Shown: positions 5,524 to 12,125 of the stretch, piece by piece
Layout of the letters: every line of letters begins with the position of its first letter
How positions within the stretch are numbered: the stretch's first letter is position 1
Translations under genes and position numbers: made by a program
The notes under the pieces: generated by a model
Seen by the model: the letters and a program-made list of their open reading frames with translations, nothing else
Databases searched by the model: none
What the model was told of the DNA's origin: nothing
Assembly: GCA_946538445.1 (NCBI GenBank)
Contig: CAMNGO010000047.1
Location: forward strand, 1-12,125
DNA: 12,125 nucleotides
Direction: 5' to 3'
Source: an uncultured Lachnospiraceae bacterium
GTDB taxonomy: Bacteria; Bacillota; Clostridia; Lachnospirales; Lachnospiraceae

Positions 5524-7530
5524 ATGGAAAATAATACGAAGAAAAAAATCCGTCTGACAGAACAGCTAAGGGGCAAAATTATGATTACCTACCTCGTAAT
5601 CATTTGCCTCTTTTTGATTTTGATCGGACGAATTGTTATATGGAATATATTAAAGGGTAAGGATTACACTACGACGGTGCTGGGAACACAGACGGACAGC
5701 AGTTCTGAGATTCCCTACGAACGTGGCAATATCTACGACAGGAACGGCAATATCCTGGCAGGGAACGAGAAGCTGTACACGCTGATCCTTGAACCGAAGA
5801 ATATCTATACAGGTACTGACACCGAGAAGCAGGAGAAATGGCTGGAAGCCACCGTGCAGGCTGTTGTCGAATTTTTCGGTGTGGAGGAATACGAAGTCAG
5901 GGAAAAGATCCAGAATAATCGGGACTCCTACTATGTTCCTGTAAAGACGGCCCTTTCCTATCAGGAAATATCTGCTTATGAAAAGTTTAAAAAGGAATTC
6001 AACCGCAAAGCCAAGGAAACGGATTCTGCGGAAACGAAAGCCAGGATTCAGCTTGCCAAGAATATCAGAGGTATCACCTTTGAATCTTACTATAAAAGGG
6101 TATATCCATACGGATCCCTGGCTTGCCATCTGATCGGTTTCACCTCATCCGGAAATGTTGGAAACTGGGGAATCGAGCAGTATTATAATTCTACATTAAA
6201 TGGAATCAACGGAAGGACATATTCTTATTTAGATCAGGAACTTATCGAAGAAGAAACCATCAAGGAAGCTGTGGACGGAAATTCTGTGGTCAGCACCATA
6301 GATCTCCAGATTCAGCAGGTTATAGAAGAGAAACTAAAAGAATGTGACAATGTAATCGGAAGTAAAGAGACCAGCATCCTGGTTATGAACCCGAAAAACG
6401 GCGAGATCCTTGGTATGGCCAGTTCCGATCCCTTCGATCTGAATGATCCTGTCAATGAGGACTATCTTCATTATAAATTCTCTGACGCTCAGATTGAATC
6501 CATCGACCGCTACACCAGAAAAGTGATGGAGAAGGAAGCCAGAGGTGAGGAAGTCAAACCAAACAACAAGAGGCTTACCAAGTGGGAAGCCCTCAGTACG
6601 GTCTGGAGGAATCCTGTGATCAGTGATACCCATGAACCGGGTTCCACATACAAACCATTTACCGTGTGCGCAGGCCTGGAGAGCGGTGTGTTAAAGGGGG
6701 ATGAGAGTTACGTATGTACCGGTTCTCTCCATGTATCCAATCGCAACATCGGCTGTTCCCACGTACATGGCAACATCAGTCTCAAGCAGGCTGTTTCTGA
6801 GTCCTGCAACGTTGCTATGATGAACATAGCATTTAAAGAGGGAGCGGACAAGTTCTACTATTATCAGAATCTTTTCGGCTTTGGCCTGAAGACGGGCATA
6901 GATCTACCCGGCGAAGCAGATACCTCCAACTTGCTGTACAATGCATCCAATTACGGGAACTCTTCGTCACTTGCCACTAATGCATTCGGACAGAACTTTA
7001 ACTGTTCCATGATCCAGATGGCCAGTGGCTTTGCCTCTCTGATCAACGGAGGGTATTATTACCAGCCGCATATTGTAAAGGAGATACAGAATAATAAAGG
7101 GGATATCGTTGAGACCAAGGAGAAGGAAGTCCTGAGGAATACCATCTCCGCATCGACCTCCAACCGGATCCGCTCTTATCTGAGAGAAACCGTGGAATCA
7201 GGCACCGGTGTGAAGGCGCAGATTGACGGGTATGATATCGGCGGAAAGACGGGTACGGCAGAAAAACTCCCCAGAAATAAGAAGGACTATTACATTTCCT
7301 TTATGGGCTTCACTCCGGTGAATGACCCACAGGTCCTCATCTATGTTACAATCGATGAGCCGCACATTAAACGTCAGGATAATGCGAGACTGGCAGTGGG
7401 ACTGGAGAGGGAGTGTATGAAGGCAATCGTGGACATCCTGGATATCCAGCCGACCAAGCAGAAGACCTCCGGCTCGGAAAAGACAGAATATTATCTTAAC
7501 GAATTCATCAAAAAAAATAAGAAAAAATGA
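5524..7530 (+). CDS. ftsI: Class B penicillin-binding protein, FtsI/PBP2B/SpoVD family (septal transpeptidase), no PASTA domains
   Basis: This membrane-anchored D,D-transpeptidase crosslinks peptidoglycan at the division septum (or, if SpoVD-like, in the spore cortex). It has 668 residues: a basic cytoplasmic start, one transmembrane helix (about 20-42), a PBP dimerisation/pedestal domain (about 60-230, with RGNIYDRNGNILA at 67-79) and a transpeptidase domain (about 280-635). The catalytic triad motifs are S374-TYK377, S427-CN429 and K575-TG577. An extended charged segment (about 305-365) precedes the active-site serine. The protein ends soon after the catalytic domain in a Lys-rich tail, without the PASTA repeats of many Gram-positive homologues. 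The RBS AGGTGG (5514-5519) is 4 bases from the ATG. The symbol is used at family level; the sequence alone does not settle division versus sporulation. Confidence 0.93.
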   Translation: MENNTKKKIRLTEQLRGKIMITYLVIICLFLILIGRIVIWNILKGKDYTTTVLGTQTDSSSEIPYERGNIYDRNGNILAGNEKLYTLILEPKNIYTGTDTEKQEKWLEATVQAVVEFFGVEEYEVREKIQNNRDSYYVPVKTALSYQEISAYEKFKKEFNRKAKETDSAETKARIQLAKNIRGITFESYYKRVYPYGSLACHLIGFTSSGNVGNWGIEQYYNSTLNGINGRTYSYLDQELIEEETIKEAVDGNSVVSTIDLQIQQVIEEKLKECDNVIGSKETSILVMNPKNGEILGMASSDPFDLNDPVNEDYLHYKFSDAQIESIDRYTRKVMEKEARGEEVKPNNKRLTKWEALSTVWRNPVISDTHEPGSTYKPFTVCAGLESGVLKGDESYVCTGSLHVSNRNIGCSHVHGNISLKQAVSESCNVAMMNIAFKEGADKFYYYQNLFGFGLKTGIDLPGEADTSNLLYNASNYGNSSSLATNAFGQNFNCSMIQMASGFASLINGGYYYQPHIVKEIQNNKGDIVETKEKEVLRNTISASTSNRIRSYLRETVESGTGVKAQIDGYDIGGKTGTAEKLPRNKKDYYISFMGFTPVNDPQVLIYVTIDEPHIKRQDNARLAVGLERECMKAIVDILDIQPTKQKTSGSEKTEYYLNEFIKKNKKK

Positions 7531-7564
7531 AACATATTTTTCTTTAAGTTATGCAATCTAACCA

Positions 7565-7593
7565 TTGATTAAATCCGGGAGTCGGATTATACT
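7565..7593 (+). promoter_or_regulatory. Candidate sigma-A promoter in front of mraY
   Basis: TTGATT (7565-7570) and TATACT (7588-7593) are separated by 17 bases, with 4 of 6 and 5 of 6 consensus matches. It lies in the 99-base gap after the PBP gene, and no terminator is visible there. A six-base dyad, AATCCG (7572-7577) with CGGATT (7583-7588), lies in the spacer and touches the -10; it could serve as an operator. The leader to the mraY start would be about 45 bases. Confidence 0.5.
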
Positions 7594-7631
7594 GTATAAA
7601 GTCTTGTCTCAGAACATGAAATAAACATAAT

Positions 7632-7647
7632 GGAGGTATCAGGTATG
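7632..7647 (+). promoter_or_regulatory. RBS that decides the mraY start
   Basis: GGAGGT (7632-7637) lies 7 bases before ATG 7645. An in-frame ATG at 7630 overlaps this RBS and has no upstream Shine-Dalgarno, so the MYYT start at 7645 is preferred. Confidence 0.8.
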
Positions 7648-8598
7648 TATTACACGATTGCAATACCGGCGTTAATTGCTTTTTTGGTTACTCAGATCCT
7701 GGGTCCCGGGATGCTGAAATTCTTACATAGATTAAAATTCGGTCAGTATATCAGGGAAGATGGGCCACAGTCCCATCTTAAGAAGACAGGAACACCCACC
7801 ATGGGGGGAGTTCTGATCATCATCGGACTGATCGCAGGCTGTGCCTTCTATTTTCCTATGTATCCTGCAATCACACCGGTTGTCCTGGTGACCCTTGGAT
7901 TTGCTCTCATTGGATTTGCAGATGATTACATCAAAGTAGTCATGAAGAGAAATCTCGGTCTCACTGAAATCCAGAAGATGTTGGGGCAGCTGATTGTAGC
8001 AATCTTATTTGGAATCTATATGATTAAGTATTCAGGAGTCGGGACGGATATTATCATTCCCTTCCTTTCAGGAAGAACCGTTGATTTAGGTATACTTTAC
8101 CTTCCCTTCCTGATCTTTGTTGCTCTTGGAACGGTGAACGGCGCCAACTTTACGGATGGTCTGGACGGCCTTGCCTCCAGTGTTACTTCCGTCATCGCCC
8201 TTTTCCTTACCGTGATCGCCGTGGGACAAAACACTGGGCTGGAGCCTGTAACCAGCGCCATGATCGGTGCCCTGCTTGGTTTCCTGTGCTTCAACACTCA
8301 TCCCGCCAAGGTTTTCATGGGGGATACCGGTTCACTTGCCCTGGGAGGTTTTGTGGTATCCACCTGCTTTATGCTGAAGATTCCGCTGTTTCTTCCCATC
8401 ATAGCATTCATTTATTTTATGGAAGTAGTATCTGTTATCATCCAGGTTGGATACTATAAACGCACCAAGAAACGTATATTCCGAATGGCACCGATACACC
8501 ATCATTTTGAGCTGGGAGGATGGCCTGAGACAAAAGTTGTCTCCATGTTCATGATCACCACCGCAGTGCTGTGCCTGATCGGACTGCTTGCTTTTTAA
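7645..8598 (+). CDS. mraY: Phospho-N-acetylmuramoyl-pentapeptide-transferase MraY
   Basis: MraY is the integral membrane enzyme that transfers phospho-MurNAc-pentapeptide from UDP to undecaprenyl phosphate, giving lipid I. The 317-residue protein shows the full family pattern: DGPQSHLKKTGTPTMGG (39-55), the catalytic Asp pair ADDYIK (92-97), NGANFTDGLDGLA (165-177), FMGDTGSLALGG (224-235, with the conserved Asp227) and the MAPIHHHFE loop (281-289). About ten hydrophobic helices fill the remainder. The start at 7645 was chosen over an ATG at 7630 because the latter lies within the RBS. murD begins 28 bases after the stop. The gene follows the PBP directly, whereas many clusters have murE and/or murF here. 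A candidate promoter just upstream suggests partly independent transcription. Confidence 0.98.
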   Translation: MYYTIAIPALIAFLVTQILGPGMLKFLHRLKFGQYIREDGPQSHLKKTGTPTMGGVLIIIGLIAGCAFYFPMYPAITPVVLVTLGFALIGFADDYIKVVMKRNLGLTEIQKMLGQLIVAILFGIYMIKYSGVGTDIIIPFLSGRTVDLGILYLPFLIFVALGTVNGANFTDGLDGLASSVTSVIALFLTVIAVGQNTGLEPVTSAMIGALLGFLCFNTHPAKVFMGDTGSLALGGFVVSTCFMLKIPLFLPIIAFIYFMEVVSVIIQVGYYKRTKKRIFRMAPIHHHFELGGWPETKVVSMFMITTAVLCLIGLLAF

Positions 8599-8626
8599 AC
8601 ATTTACCATGGAATTGAGAGGTTAAC

Positions 8627-10000
8627 ATGGATCTGACAGAGAAAAAAATATTGATTGCCGGCGCAGGTGTCAGTGGGATCGGAGCCGCCCAGCTTCTTGG
8701 AAGAGCAGGGCTTTCCGCCACGATCTATGACGGTAATGTAGATTTGGATAAAGAGAGTATCCGGAGTAAAGTGCCGGAGAATATGGAACTGGATTTTGTA
8801 CTGGGAGAAGTGAAGCCGGAACTGGCAGACCGCTTTGACCTGTTGGTCATGTCTCCCGGTATCCCCACGGACAAACCCATTGCCAGAGTTTTTTATGAGA
8901 AAGAGAAACCTGTCTGGGGAGAAATAGAGCTGGCTTACCATTTCGGGAAGGGCCGCATCGCTGCCATCACGGGAACCAACGGGAAGACCACGACGACTGC
9001 CCTGGTAGGTAAGATTCTGGAAGAATATTATCCATCCGTATTTGTGGTGGGTAACATCGGGATTCCTTATACCAGTGTCGCTCTTGACACCAGGGAGGAC
9101 TCTGTCATAGCCGCAGAGATCAGCAGCTTTCAGCTGGAAACCATCATTGATTTCAAGCCTGCTGTCAGTGCGGTCCTGAATCTGACTCCGGATCATCTGG
9201 ACCGGCATGGCAGTATGGAAGTCTACGGGGAAACCAAACTTTCCATTTCTAAGAATCAGACAAAAGAGGATGTCATCATTCTCAATTATGACGATCCCAT
9301 CACCAGAAATATGGCGGAAAGAACCCCGGCCAGACCGGTTATGTTCAGCAGAAAAGAGGAACTGAAAGAGGGAATCCTTCTGAAGGACGGGACATTTGTC
9401 ATCAGAGAAGGGAATCAGGACATCCCGGTTTGTTCTCTTGAGGAGATTCGTCTCCTGGGAGGACATAATCATGAAAATATACTGGCCGCTATCGGGATAT
9501 GTTATTATATGGGCGTTCCCGTGGAAGCAATACGAAAGGGTGTCATGTCATTTACGGCGGTGGAACACCGCATTGAATATGTAGACACCGTGGATGGTGT
9601 GGATTATTACAACGATTCGAAAGGGACCAACCCGGATGCAGCCATCAAGGCCATCCAGGCCATGGTAAAACCTACCATACTCCTGGGAGGCGGTTACGAT
9701 AAGAAATCAAGCTATGAGGAGTGGATCGGATCCTTCGGAGATAAAGTAAAATGTCTGATCGTTATGGGTGCCACGGCGGATGCCATTGCGGATACGGCAG
9801 CCAGGATGGACTTCTCTCCGGTGGTACATGCACAGTCCTTTGAAGAAGCGATGGATTATGCAAGAGAGTATGCCAAGCCGGGTTATGCTGTATTGCTGTC
9901 CCCCGCATGCGCCAGCTGGGGGATGTTTAAGAACTATGAAGAACGTGGCAGAAGATTTAAGGAGATTGTCCATAACTTTGAATCCCAGACAGATAGCTGA
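8627..10000 (+). CDS. murD: UDP-N-acetylmuramoyl-L-alanine--D-glutamate ligase MurD
   Basis: MurD is the cytoplasmic ATP-dependent ligase that adds D-glutamate to UDP-MurNAc-L-Ala. The 457-residue length is normal. The three Mur domains are visible. The N-terminal UDP-binding domain opens with ILIAGAGVSGIGAA (8-21). The central ATPase domain has TGTNGKTTTT (115-124), GNIGIPY (142-148), EISSFQLE (164-171) and NLTPDHLDRHGS (185-196). The GGHNHENILAA stretch (278-288) lies near the end of the central domain. The C-terminal domain has EHRIEYV (313-319), YNDSKGTNPDA (328-338), LLGGGYDK (352-359) and LLSPACASWGMF (423-434). The RBS GAGAGG (8616-8621) precedes the ATG. The stop TGA is followed at once by an in-frame TAG, and TAGCTGA is tandemly duplicated (9994-10007). 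divIB starts 24 bases downstream. Confidence 0.98.
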   Translation: MDLTEKKILIAGAGVSGIGAAQLLGRAGLSATIYDGNVDLDKESIRSKVPENMELDFVLGEVKPELADRFDLLVMSPGIPTDKPIARVFYEKEKPVWGEIELAYHFGKGRIAAITGTNGKTTTTALVGKILEEYYPSVFVVGNIGIPYTSVALDTREDSVIAAEISSFQLETIIDFKPAVSAVLNLTPDHLDRHGSMEVYGETKLSISKNQTKEDVIILNYDDPITRNMAERTPARPVMFSRKEELKEGILLKDGTFVIREGNQDIPVCSLEEIRLLGGHNHENILAAIGICYYMGVPVEAIRKGVMSFTAVEHRIEYVDTVDGVDYYNDSKGTNPDAAIKAIQAMVKPTILLGGGYDKKSSYEEWIGSFGDKVKCLIVMGATADAIADTAARMDFSPVVHAQSFEEAMDYAREYAKPGYAVLLSPACASWGMFKNYEERGRRFKEIVHNFESQTDS

Positions 10001-10024
10001 TAGCTGAAGTGTGAAGGAGGATAT

Positions 10025-10789
10025 ATGAACGAGCGTAGGTTTGCTCTCGTAAAAAGGAGAAAGAGCCGAAAATTCCATAAACTGATCGCAGTGTTCCTGA
10101 TTCTCCTTCTTATAGGACTTGCAATCTATTTTATAATCAAAGAGTTTTCCATCGAGAAGATCGAGCCAAGTGACCATATCACCTACTCGGAAGAAGAAGT
10201 GATCAGCGCCATCAAGAAACAGCACTATGTGGAGAATTCCCTTGCCATGATCGTGGTTAACAAACTGTTTGGGGATACGTATCTTCCTTTTATCGACCAG
10301 GTATCCATGTCCGTATCTTTGAAACAGCCACATGTACTGAAGGTAAAGGTGAAGGAAGGAATCCGGGCAGGAGTCTTTCAGTACATGGAGAAAAACGTGT
10401 ATTTTGATTCTGAAGGGATAGCTCAGGAGAGCAGGAACATGCTTCTAAGAGGGGTTCCTGTGGTGACAGGGGTAAAATTTGACAAGATGGTATTGGGTGA
10501 AAAGATACCTGTGGACGGGAATTATTTTGATACCATCATCTTCATAACAAAGAAGATTACTTCCTACAATCTTGACGTATCAAGAATCCACTTCGAAGGG
10601 GAGAATCATATCTATCTTGTCTCCGGGAAATATCAGATCTATCTCGGGGGAACCCGTTTTCTGGAAAATAAGATGTCCAAGATATCAGAGATCCTGCGTT
10701 CCGTTTCCCAAAAAAGCGAGTCCGGGATCATCGATATGCATCTCTTTACCGATGACAAAGATATCATCACATTCCGGGAGAATAAGTAA
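10025..10789 (+). CDS. divIB: Cell division protein DivIB/FtsQ
   Basis: DivIB (FtsQ) is a bitopic divisome scaffold that joins FtsL and DivIC on the outer face of the membrane. The 254-residue protein has a basic cytoplasmic tail (RRFALVKRRKSRKFHK, 4-19), one transmembrane helix (about 20-38) and a POTRA-like domain (about 40-112, including ITYSEEEVISAIKK at 52-65). A beta domain follows with VYFDSEGIAQE (125-135), GVPVVTGV (143-150), YLGGTRFLENKMSKISEIL (206-224) and GIIDMH (234-239), all in the order seen in the family. The strong RBS AAGGAGG (10014-10020) is 4 bases from the ATG. The position between murD and ftsZ supports the call, although ftsW and murG are more often found between murD and this gene. 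Confidence 0.92.
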   Translation: MNERRFALVKRRKSRKFHKLIAVFLILLLIGLAIYFIIKEFSIEKIEPSDHITYSEEEVISAIKKQHYVENSLAMIVVNKLFGDTYLPFIDQVSMSVSLKQPHVLKVKVKEGIRAGVFQYMEKNVYFDSEGIAQESRNMLLRGVPVVTGVKFDKMVLGEKIPVDGNYFDTIIFITKKITSYNLDVSRIHFEGENHIYLVSGKYQIYLGGTRFLENKMSKISEILRSVSQKSESGIIDMHLFTDDKDIITFRENK

Positions 10790-10835
10790 GTCTGCCTGAA
10801 TGGTTCTGATTATTATAAACTACCAAAATTTTATG

Positions 10836-10864
10836 TTGATTATTTAGTAAAAAGACTTTATTAT
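10836..10864 (+). promoter_or_regulatory. Candidate sigma-A promoter in front of ftsZ
   Basis: TTGATT (10836-10841) and TATTAT (10859-10864) are separated by 17 bases (4 of 6 and 5 of 6 consensus matches). They lie in the AT-rich 134-base gap between divIB and ftsZ. The start would be near 10871, giving a leader of about 53 bases. The -35 hexamer and spacing are the same as at the mraY promoter candidate. I see no terminator after divIB, so ftsZ may also receive read-through. Confidence 0.5.
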
Positions 10865-10908
10865 ATATATTAGGTAATAATATGTGTATGTGATATTTAC
10901 ATATAATT

Positions 10909-10926
10909 AAGGAGGAAAAAACCTTG
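10909..10926 (+). promoter_or_regulatory. RBS that supports a TTG start for ftsZ
   Basis: AAGGAGG (10909-10915) ends 8 bases before TTG 10924. The first in-frame ATG (10936) is 20 bases away, too far for efficient pairing. Initiating at TTG also gives the N-terminus MLEI, which aligns with the MLE start of Bacillus subtilis FtsZ. Confidence 0.8.
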
Positions 10927-12078
10927 CTGGAAATTATGTCAAATGAGGAAATTGGGCAGGCAAAAATCTTGGTTATCGGTGTAGGCGGAGCCGGTAATAA
11001 TGCTGTCAACCGTATGGTGGACGAGGAGATCGGCGGTGTGGAACTGATCGGGGTTAACACCGATAAGATGGCTCTTGATATGTGTAAGGCCGCAACCCGT
11101 GTTCAGATCGGGGAGAAGCTGACGAAAGGTCTCGGCGCAGGTGCGAAACCTGAGATCGGCGAGCTGGCTGTGGAAGAGAACAGGGATGAGATCACTGCCC
11201 TTATGAAAGATGTAGATATGGTGTTCGTCACATGTGGTATGGGTGGCGGAACCGGTACCGGAGCAGCTCCTATCGTTGCACAGATTGCCAAAGATCTGGG
11301 TATCCTTACCGTAGGTGTTGTTACCAAGCCCTTTATGTTTGAAGGAAAACCACGTATGAATAATGCGTTGGCCGGAATAGAGAGATTAAAAGACAGTGTT
11401 GATACTTTGATTATCATTCCGAACGACAGGCTTCTTGAGATCTGTGATAAGAGAACATCCATCAAGGATGCATTTATCAAGGCAGACGAAGTACTTCAGC
11501 AAGGCGTTCAGGGAATTACGGATCTTATCTTTAAGCCGGGTCTGATCAATCTTGACTTTGCAGATATTCAGACTGTAATGCGTGATAAAGGAATCGCCCA
11601 TATCGGAATCGGAACCGGAACGGGTGAAGACAAGGCAGTAGATGCTATCAAGAAAGCCATGGAGAGTCCATTGCTTGAGACTACAGTAGAAGGCGCTACA
11701 GATATCATCATCAACTTCTCCGGTGATGTTGGTATTCAGGAGGTATATGAAGCAGTTTCCTACCTTACACAGGAAGCCGGTGATGAGGCAAATATTATCT
11801 TCGGTAATGTTGACAGTGAAGACGTGGCAGAAGATGAAGTGAGCATCACGATTATTGCTACCGGAATCCATGATGACAGTCCCAGAAGTCCCAGACCCAT
11901 GATGGGTGGTGGAGAAACAGCAAGATCCGGACGTCCGGCTCAGGCCCCTGCTGGCGGAACACCGACTTTTACCAGCAGAGATACAACTCCTAATACCAGA
12001 AGATATGTGGACCGTTCCGCAGCTGCTGACAATATGGAGATCAGGATTCCGGAGTTTCTTCAGAAGAGAGAGAACTAA
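10924..12078 (+). CDS. ftsZ: Cell division protein FtsZ (TTG start)
   Basis: FtsZ is the tubulin-like GTPase that polymerises at midcell and recruits the divisome. The 384-residue protein contains VIGVGGAGNNAVNRM (17-31), NTDKMAL (45-51), the tubulin signature GGGTGTG (107-113), the GIERLK stretch (151-156), and NLDFADI (209-215), the T7 catalytic loop holding Asp211 and Asp214. The globular domain ends near residue 315. It is followed by a ~55-residue Gly/Pro/Ser/Thr/Arg-rich linker and the conserved C-terminal peptide IRIPEFLQKR (373-382), the docking site for membrane tethers and regulators such as FtsA, SepF and ZapA-type partners in other bacteria. The start is TTG at 10924, set by RBS spacing. 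No ftsA or sepF gene lies next to it within the window. Confidence 0.98.
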   Translation: MLEIMSNEEIGQAKILVIGVGGAGNNAVNRMVDEEIGGVELIGVNTDKMALDMCKAATRVQIGEKLTKGLGAGAKPEIGELAVEENRDEITALMKDVDMVFVTCGMGGGTGTGAAPIVAQIAKDLGILTVGVVTKPFMFEGKPRMNNALAGIERLKDSVDTLIIIPNDRLLEICDKRTSIKDAFIKADEVLQQGVQGITDLIFKPGLINLDFADIQTVMRDKGIAHIGIGTGTGEDKAVDAIKKAMESPLLETTVEGATDIIINFSGDVGIQEVYEAVSYLTQEAGDEANIIFGNVDSEDVAEDEVSITIIATGIHDDSPRSPRPMMGGGETARSGRPAQAPAGGTPTFTSRDTTPNTRRYVDRSAAADNMEIRIPEFLQKREN

Positions 12079-12125
12079 ATATATAGTATATATTAGGAAG
12101 ATTCCAGAAAAAGGCACCACTTACG

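Noticed and set aside
8603..9472. A 289-residue open frame on the minus strand opposite mraY's end and murD
   Set aside because: It lies fully opposite a strongly conserved murD frame, has no recognisable motif or RBS-supported start, and its composition looks like a reverse reading of coding DNA.
9707..10333. A 208-residue minus-strand open frame spanning the murD-divIB junction
   Set aside because: It has no conserved motif, and both genes on the + strand have clear RBSs and family signatures across the same DNA.
10902..10907. A TATAAT hexamer just before the ftsZ RBS
   Set aside because: A start about 7 bases downstream would fall within the Shine-Dalgarno sequence, and no -35 is apparent; the pair at 10836-10864 is better placed.
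12079..12093. An AT-only palindrome (seven-base arms about a central G) directly after ftsZ
   Set aside because: Pure alternating AT in an AT-rich spacer is expected by chance, and no T tract follows, so it is not a terminator.
11386..12120. A 244-residue open frame on the minus strand opposite ftsZ
   Set aside because: It is rich in Ser and Cys, with no domain I recognise, and is entirely covered by ftsZ; it is a shadow frame.

Overview
The window looks like a chromosomal segment of a low-to-moderate GC (mid-40s % by eye) member of the Clostridia, most likely Lachnospiraceae. This rests on AGGAGG-type ribosome binding sites, sigma-A-like promoters, the gene order and the protein sequences (for example FtsZ beginning MLEI and a FtsI-family PBP without PASTA domains). 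All convincing genes are on the + strand. I recognise ordinary envelope and division genes. I do not see a phage, an insertion sequence, a CRISPR array, an RNA gene or an evident new multi-gene system; what is unusual lies mainly in the non-coding DNA.

Left part (1-3142), envelope and transport genes: the 3' portion of lgt (prolipoprotein diacylglyceryl transferase); an ABC-2 exporter pair (permease and short ATPase, TagGH/Wzm-Wzt type) with its own extended -10 promoter and a strong terminator; and a GDT1/UPF0016-family cation (probably Mn2+) transporter, also closed by a strong terminator.

Middle (3143-3522), a 380-base gene-free gap. Its first ~230 bases hold four consecutive hairpins flanked by a 24-base direct repeat, which looks like a dispersed intergenic repeat or a structured RNA. 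Next comes a perfect DnaA box, then a candidate promoter overlaid by GTGG repeats spaced exactly 10 bases apart, which I read as the MraZ operator.

Right part (3523-12078), a compact division and cell wall (dcw) cluster: mraZ, rsmH, ftsL, a class B PBP, mraY, murD, divIB and ftsZ. MraY makes lipid I, MurD adds D-glutamate to the precursor, the PBP crosslinks septal peptidoglycan, FtsL and DivIB form the divisome scaffold with it, and FtsZ builds the ring. MraZ is the cluster's transcriptional regulator and RsmH methylates 16S rRNA. The murE, murF, ftsW, murG, murB/murC and ftsA genes often found in such clusters are absent from between these genes. Additional candidate promoters precede mraY and ftsZ, so the cluster is probably transcribed as at least three overlapping units.
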